Shown here piece by piece: positions 62,316-64,000 of a DNA stretch of 64,000 bases. The notes below the pieces were generated by a model. That model made no database searches and had not been told where the DNA came from. It saw only the letters and a list, made by a program, of their open reading frames with translations. Positions within the stretch are counted from its first letter, which is position 1; each line of letters starts with the position of its first letter. Both the position numbers and the translations under genes were made by a program. The DNA comes from Lentibacillus cibarius (GTDB lineage Bacteria; Bacillota; Bacilli; Bacillales; Amphibacillaceae), in NCBI RefSeq assembly GCF_005887555.1, contig NZ_VCIA01000001.1, positions 3,038,001 to 3,102,000 on the forward strand, given 5' to 3'.

Positions 62316-63443
62316 ATGGATACAAGCGCGCTTTTACTGAGTCAAAATAATGATTGGATTGAAAAAATCATATCTATTTTTAATCAGCTTGGCATTCATC
62401 ATGAAGTTACCACGGAGAATCTGGGTAACAAACTATTTAATGAGCATGTGATTATTGACGGAAGTTTCATTTCACCCGAAGCATTTAGTGGTGCACCCAA
62501 TGTTCATACATTAACGGTGCTGGTTGAAAATGAAAACTTTGATGAAGCTAGAAAGTGGATGAATGTAGGGGCAGATGCCATTTTTATTTTTCCGAGTGAA
62601 ATTGATCGTTTTCATGAATGGTTGAAGGAAATGGATGAACAGATTAAAAATCGCAAGGACTTTATGGGAAATGATGAACATGGTAATGAAGTGTGGGCTT
62701 TTTACAGTGCAAAGGGTGGTTCAGGTAAGTCCACGATTTCGGCTATTGTCGCACAGTCGTTAGCTATACACGAGGATAAAAGAGTACTATTAATTGATAT
62801 GAACAGTCAATATGGCGGCCAAGAGCCATTGTTCGGTTTGGAGTCAGGACGTTCTTACGAGCAATTGCAAATAGTTTTGGATGAATTGACGCCGGAACAT
62901 ATCATGAATGTCAGTAACCAAACCGTAACCGGAGTAAACGTATTGCTTGGTCCTTCAAATCCAATGAAATCAGCGGACTTGCCGGAATACCTGCTGCCCA
63001 AGGTTATAAAAGTAGCTAAAACATATTTTGACTATGTACTTCTGGATTTGCCTACTGAATTAAGTGACAGAAGCTATGCTGGATTAAGTGAGGCTACGAG
63101 GGTTTTCTATGTTTTAAACGGTGATAGTTTGTCTATTCGGGCATTCAAACAGGCCAGGTCTTTATTTGACCGATTGGCTTTGAAAAACGGAGACAATTTT
63201 AACGTTATTCTAAACAGGGACAGTTCAAAGAGCGAACTTCAGGAAAAAGATGTAGAGAAAATAATTGACGAACCGATATTTACCAAAATAAGTGCCGACT
63301 TTTCCGGTCTTCAGCCTATGATTAATATGGGGTATCCGTTCTTTGAAAAGAAAAAGGATAAAGGAAATAATAAAGTGAGCCGGGATGTGAGAAAGCTGGT
63401 GCTTCAAGTTATGGAGGGGGATAATCATGTCGTGGGTACATAA
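62316..63443 (+). CDS. CpaE/TadZ-like MinD-family ATPase
   Basis: This 375-residue protein has an N-terminal receiver-like domain (about 1-115, without clear phospho-acceptor signature) and a MinD/ParA-type ATPase domain with the deviant Walker A 'SAKGGSGKST' (about 132-141) and 'LLIDMNSQYGG'. TadZ/CpaE proteins place the Tad machine in the cell. AAAGGAAAG precedes the ATG. Its 3' end overlaps the CpaF gene by 17 bases. Confidence 0.87.
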   Translation: MDTSALLLSQNNDWIEKIISIFNQLGIHHEVTTENLGNKLFNEHVIIDGSFISPEAFSGAPNVHTLTVLVENENFDEARKWMNVGADAIFIFPSEIDRFHEWLKEMDEQIKNRKDFMGNDEHGNEVWAFYSAKGGSGKSTISAIVAQSLAIHEDKRVLLIDMNSQYGGQEPLFGLESGRSYEQLQIVLDELTPEHIMNVSNQTVTGVNVLLGPSNPMKSADLPEYLLPKVIKVAKTYFDYVLLDLPTELSDRSYAGLSEATRVFYVLNGDSLSIRAFKQARSLFDRLALKNGDNFNVILNRDSSKSELQEKDVEKIIDEPIFTKISADFSGLQPMINMGYPFFEKKKDKGNNKVSRDVRKLVLQVMEGDNHVVGT

Positions 63444-64000
63444 ACTTCGTGAAAATGGCTCAGCAGATGACATGGGAACCAGCGGTCAATTAGATGAACT
63501 CGTTAATCATTTTAAACAGAGACTGCTTAACGAAGCGAACCTTGATTCCATTACGTCATTGCCTTCCCAGGAGAGAAAACAAACCATTGAACGTTTACTG
63601 CTACAAATGATTAGTGAAGAGAAAATTATTGTTAAACAGGAAGATCTTAAGCAGATTGTCAATTTTATTATTAATGAGTCGGTGGGGTATGGACCACTTG
63701 AAAAACTGCTGGCAGATGATTCCATAACTGAAATTATGGTTAATGGACCATCGGAAATTTACATTGAACGTCATGGTAAACTTTCAAAAACGGATGTTCG
63801 TTTCAGAGACGAAAATCATATCCGTCATATCATCGACCGGGTGATTGCACCGCTAGGCAGAAGGATTGACGAAAGTTCACCAATGGTAGATGCCAGGCTT
63901 CATGATGGCAGCAGGGTTAATGCGATTGTCCCGCCCATCAGCCTTGACAGTCCATCACTGACAATCCGTAAATTTCGCAAGACACCATTTTCGATGAATG
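63427..64000 (+). CDS. cpaF: CpaF/TadA-type secretion ATPase, 5' part
   Basis: The ATG at 63427, behind GAGGGGG, opens a frame that runs to the window edge without a stop (191 codons seen). The product has a helical N-terminal region (about 1-75) and then the typical N-terminal domain of CpaF/TadA ATPases: 'VGYGPLEKLLADDSITEIMV', 'RFRDENHIRHIIDRVIAPLG', 'DARLHDGSRVNAIVPP' and 'SLTIRKF'. The Walker motifs would lie beyond the edge. It powers assembly of the Flp pilus. Confidence 0.9.
   Translation, partial: MSWVHKLRENGSADDMGTSGQLDELVNHFKQRLLNEANLDSITSLPSQERKQTIERLLLQMISEEKIIVKQEDLKQIVNFIINESVGYGPLEKLLADDSITEIMVNGPSEIYIERHGKLSKTDVRFRDENHIRHIIDRVIAPLGRRIDESSPMVDARLHDGSRVNAIVPPISLDSPSLTIRKFRKTPFSMN

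Overview
The window looks like a chromosomal segment from a low-GC, endospore-forming member of the Bacillaceae, probably one of the halophilic genera related to Virgibacillus, Lentibacillus or Oceanobacillus. The evidence is a GerA-type germinant receptor operon, a CwlJ-like spore cortex hydrolase, two DUF4183 proteins, strong Shine-Dalgarno sequences, panB/panC/panE of Bacillus type and a betaine-binding lipoprotein. The genus assignment is inference from gene content. No rRNA, tRNA or CRISPR array was seen.

Layout. 0.1-5.4 kb (minus strand): a five-gene germinant receptor operon in the order A-B-C-D-B. 5.6-6.1 kb: 23 phase-perfect copies of a 21-bp repeat. 6.2-11.7 kb (minus): an ATP-binding cassette protein, then an operon of NhaC-type antiporter, enolase-superfamily epimerase, frameshifted GNAT acyltransferase and M20 amidohydrolase, which looks like an N-acyl amino acid racemisation and hydrolysis pathway. 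12-18.6 kb: an SDR oxidoreductase, a heptad-repeat coiled-coil protein, a Lin0512-family protein, a preQ1 riboswitch with a QueT-type transporter, an unassigned permease, a lipoprotein and two DUF4183 proteins. 19.0-19.6 kb: twelve exact 52-bp repeats, each containing a hairpin. 19.8-29.9 kb: a PrpD-like/ComA-like pair, an ISLre2-type element, cwlJ, panE, a GNAT, a SEC-C protein and panBC, sprinkled with dispersed GGGACAG palindromes.

30-37 kb: a solo betaine-binding lipoprotein, a C45-type hydrolase, an N-succinylamino acid racemase/OSBS-type enzyme with a YfcC-type transporter, and divergently an RpiR regulator coupled to a second M20 amidohydrolase. This is a second version of the acyl-amino acid cluster at 7-12 kb.

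37.4-59.9 kb (plus): a large polyamine-catabolism region. It holds an acetylpolyamine amidohydrolase-like protein, a PAS/sigma-54 activator, a frameshifted class III aminotransferase behind a sigma-54 promoter, a GNAT, a PuuP-like putrescine importer, a second C45 hydrolase behind a second sigma-54 promoter, a GabD-like dehydrogenase, a PotADCB transporter, a PuuB-like oxidase, a GNAT-nitrilase fusion whose nitrilase domain lacks the nucleophilic cysteine, a second aminotransferase and an MmsA/IolA-type dehydrogenase. Together these suggest uptake, N-acylation, oxidation, deacylation and transamination of putrescine-like amines to succinate, with a side branch from beta-alanine to acetyl-CoA. 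An IS256-type element with an 8-bp target duplication interrupts the region; its 3' tail can fold into a nested multi-helix RNA-like structure.

60.3-64 kb (plus): the start of a Tad/Flp pilus assembly operon (prepilin peptidase, unknown, CpaB, CpaE/TadZ, CpaF), cut off by the window edge.
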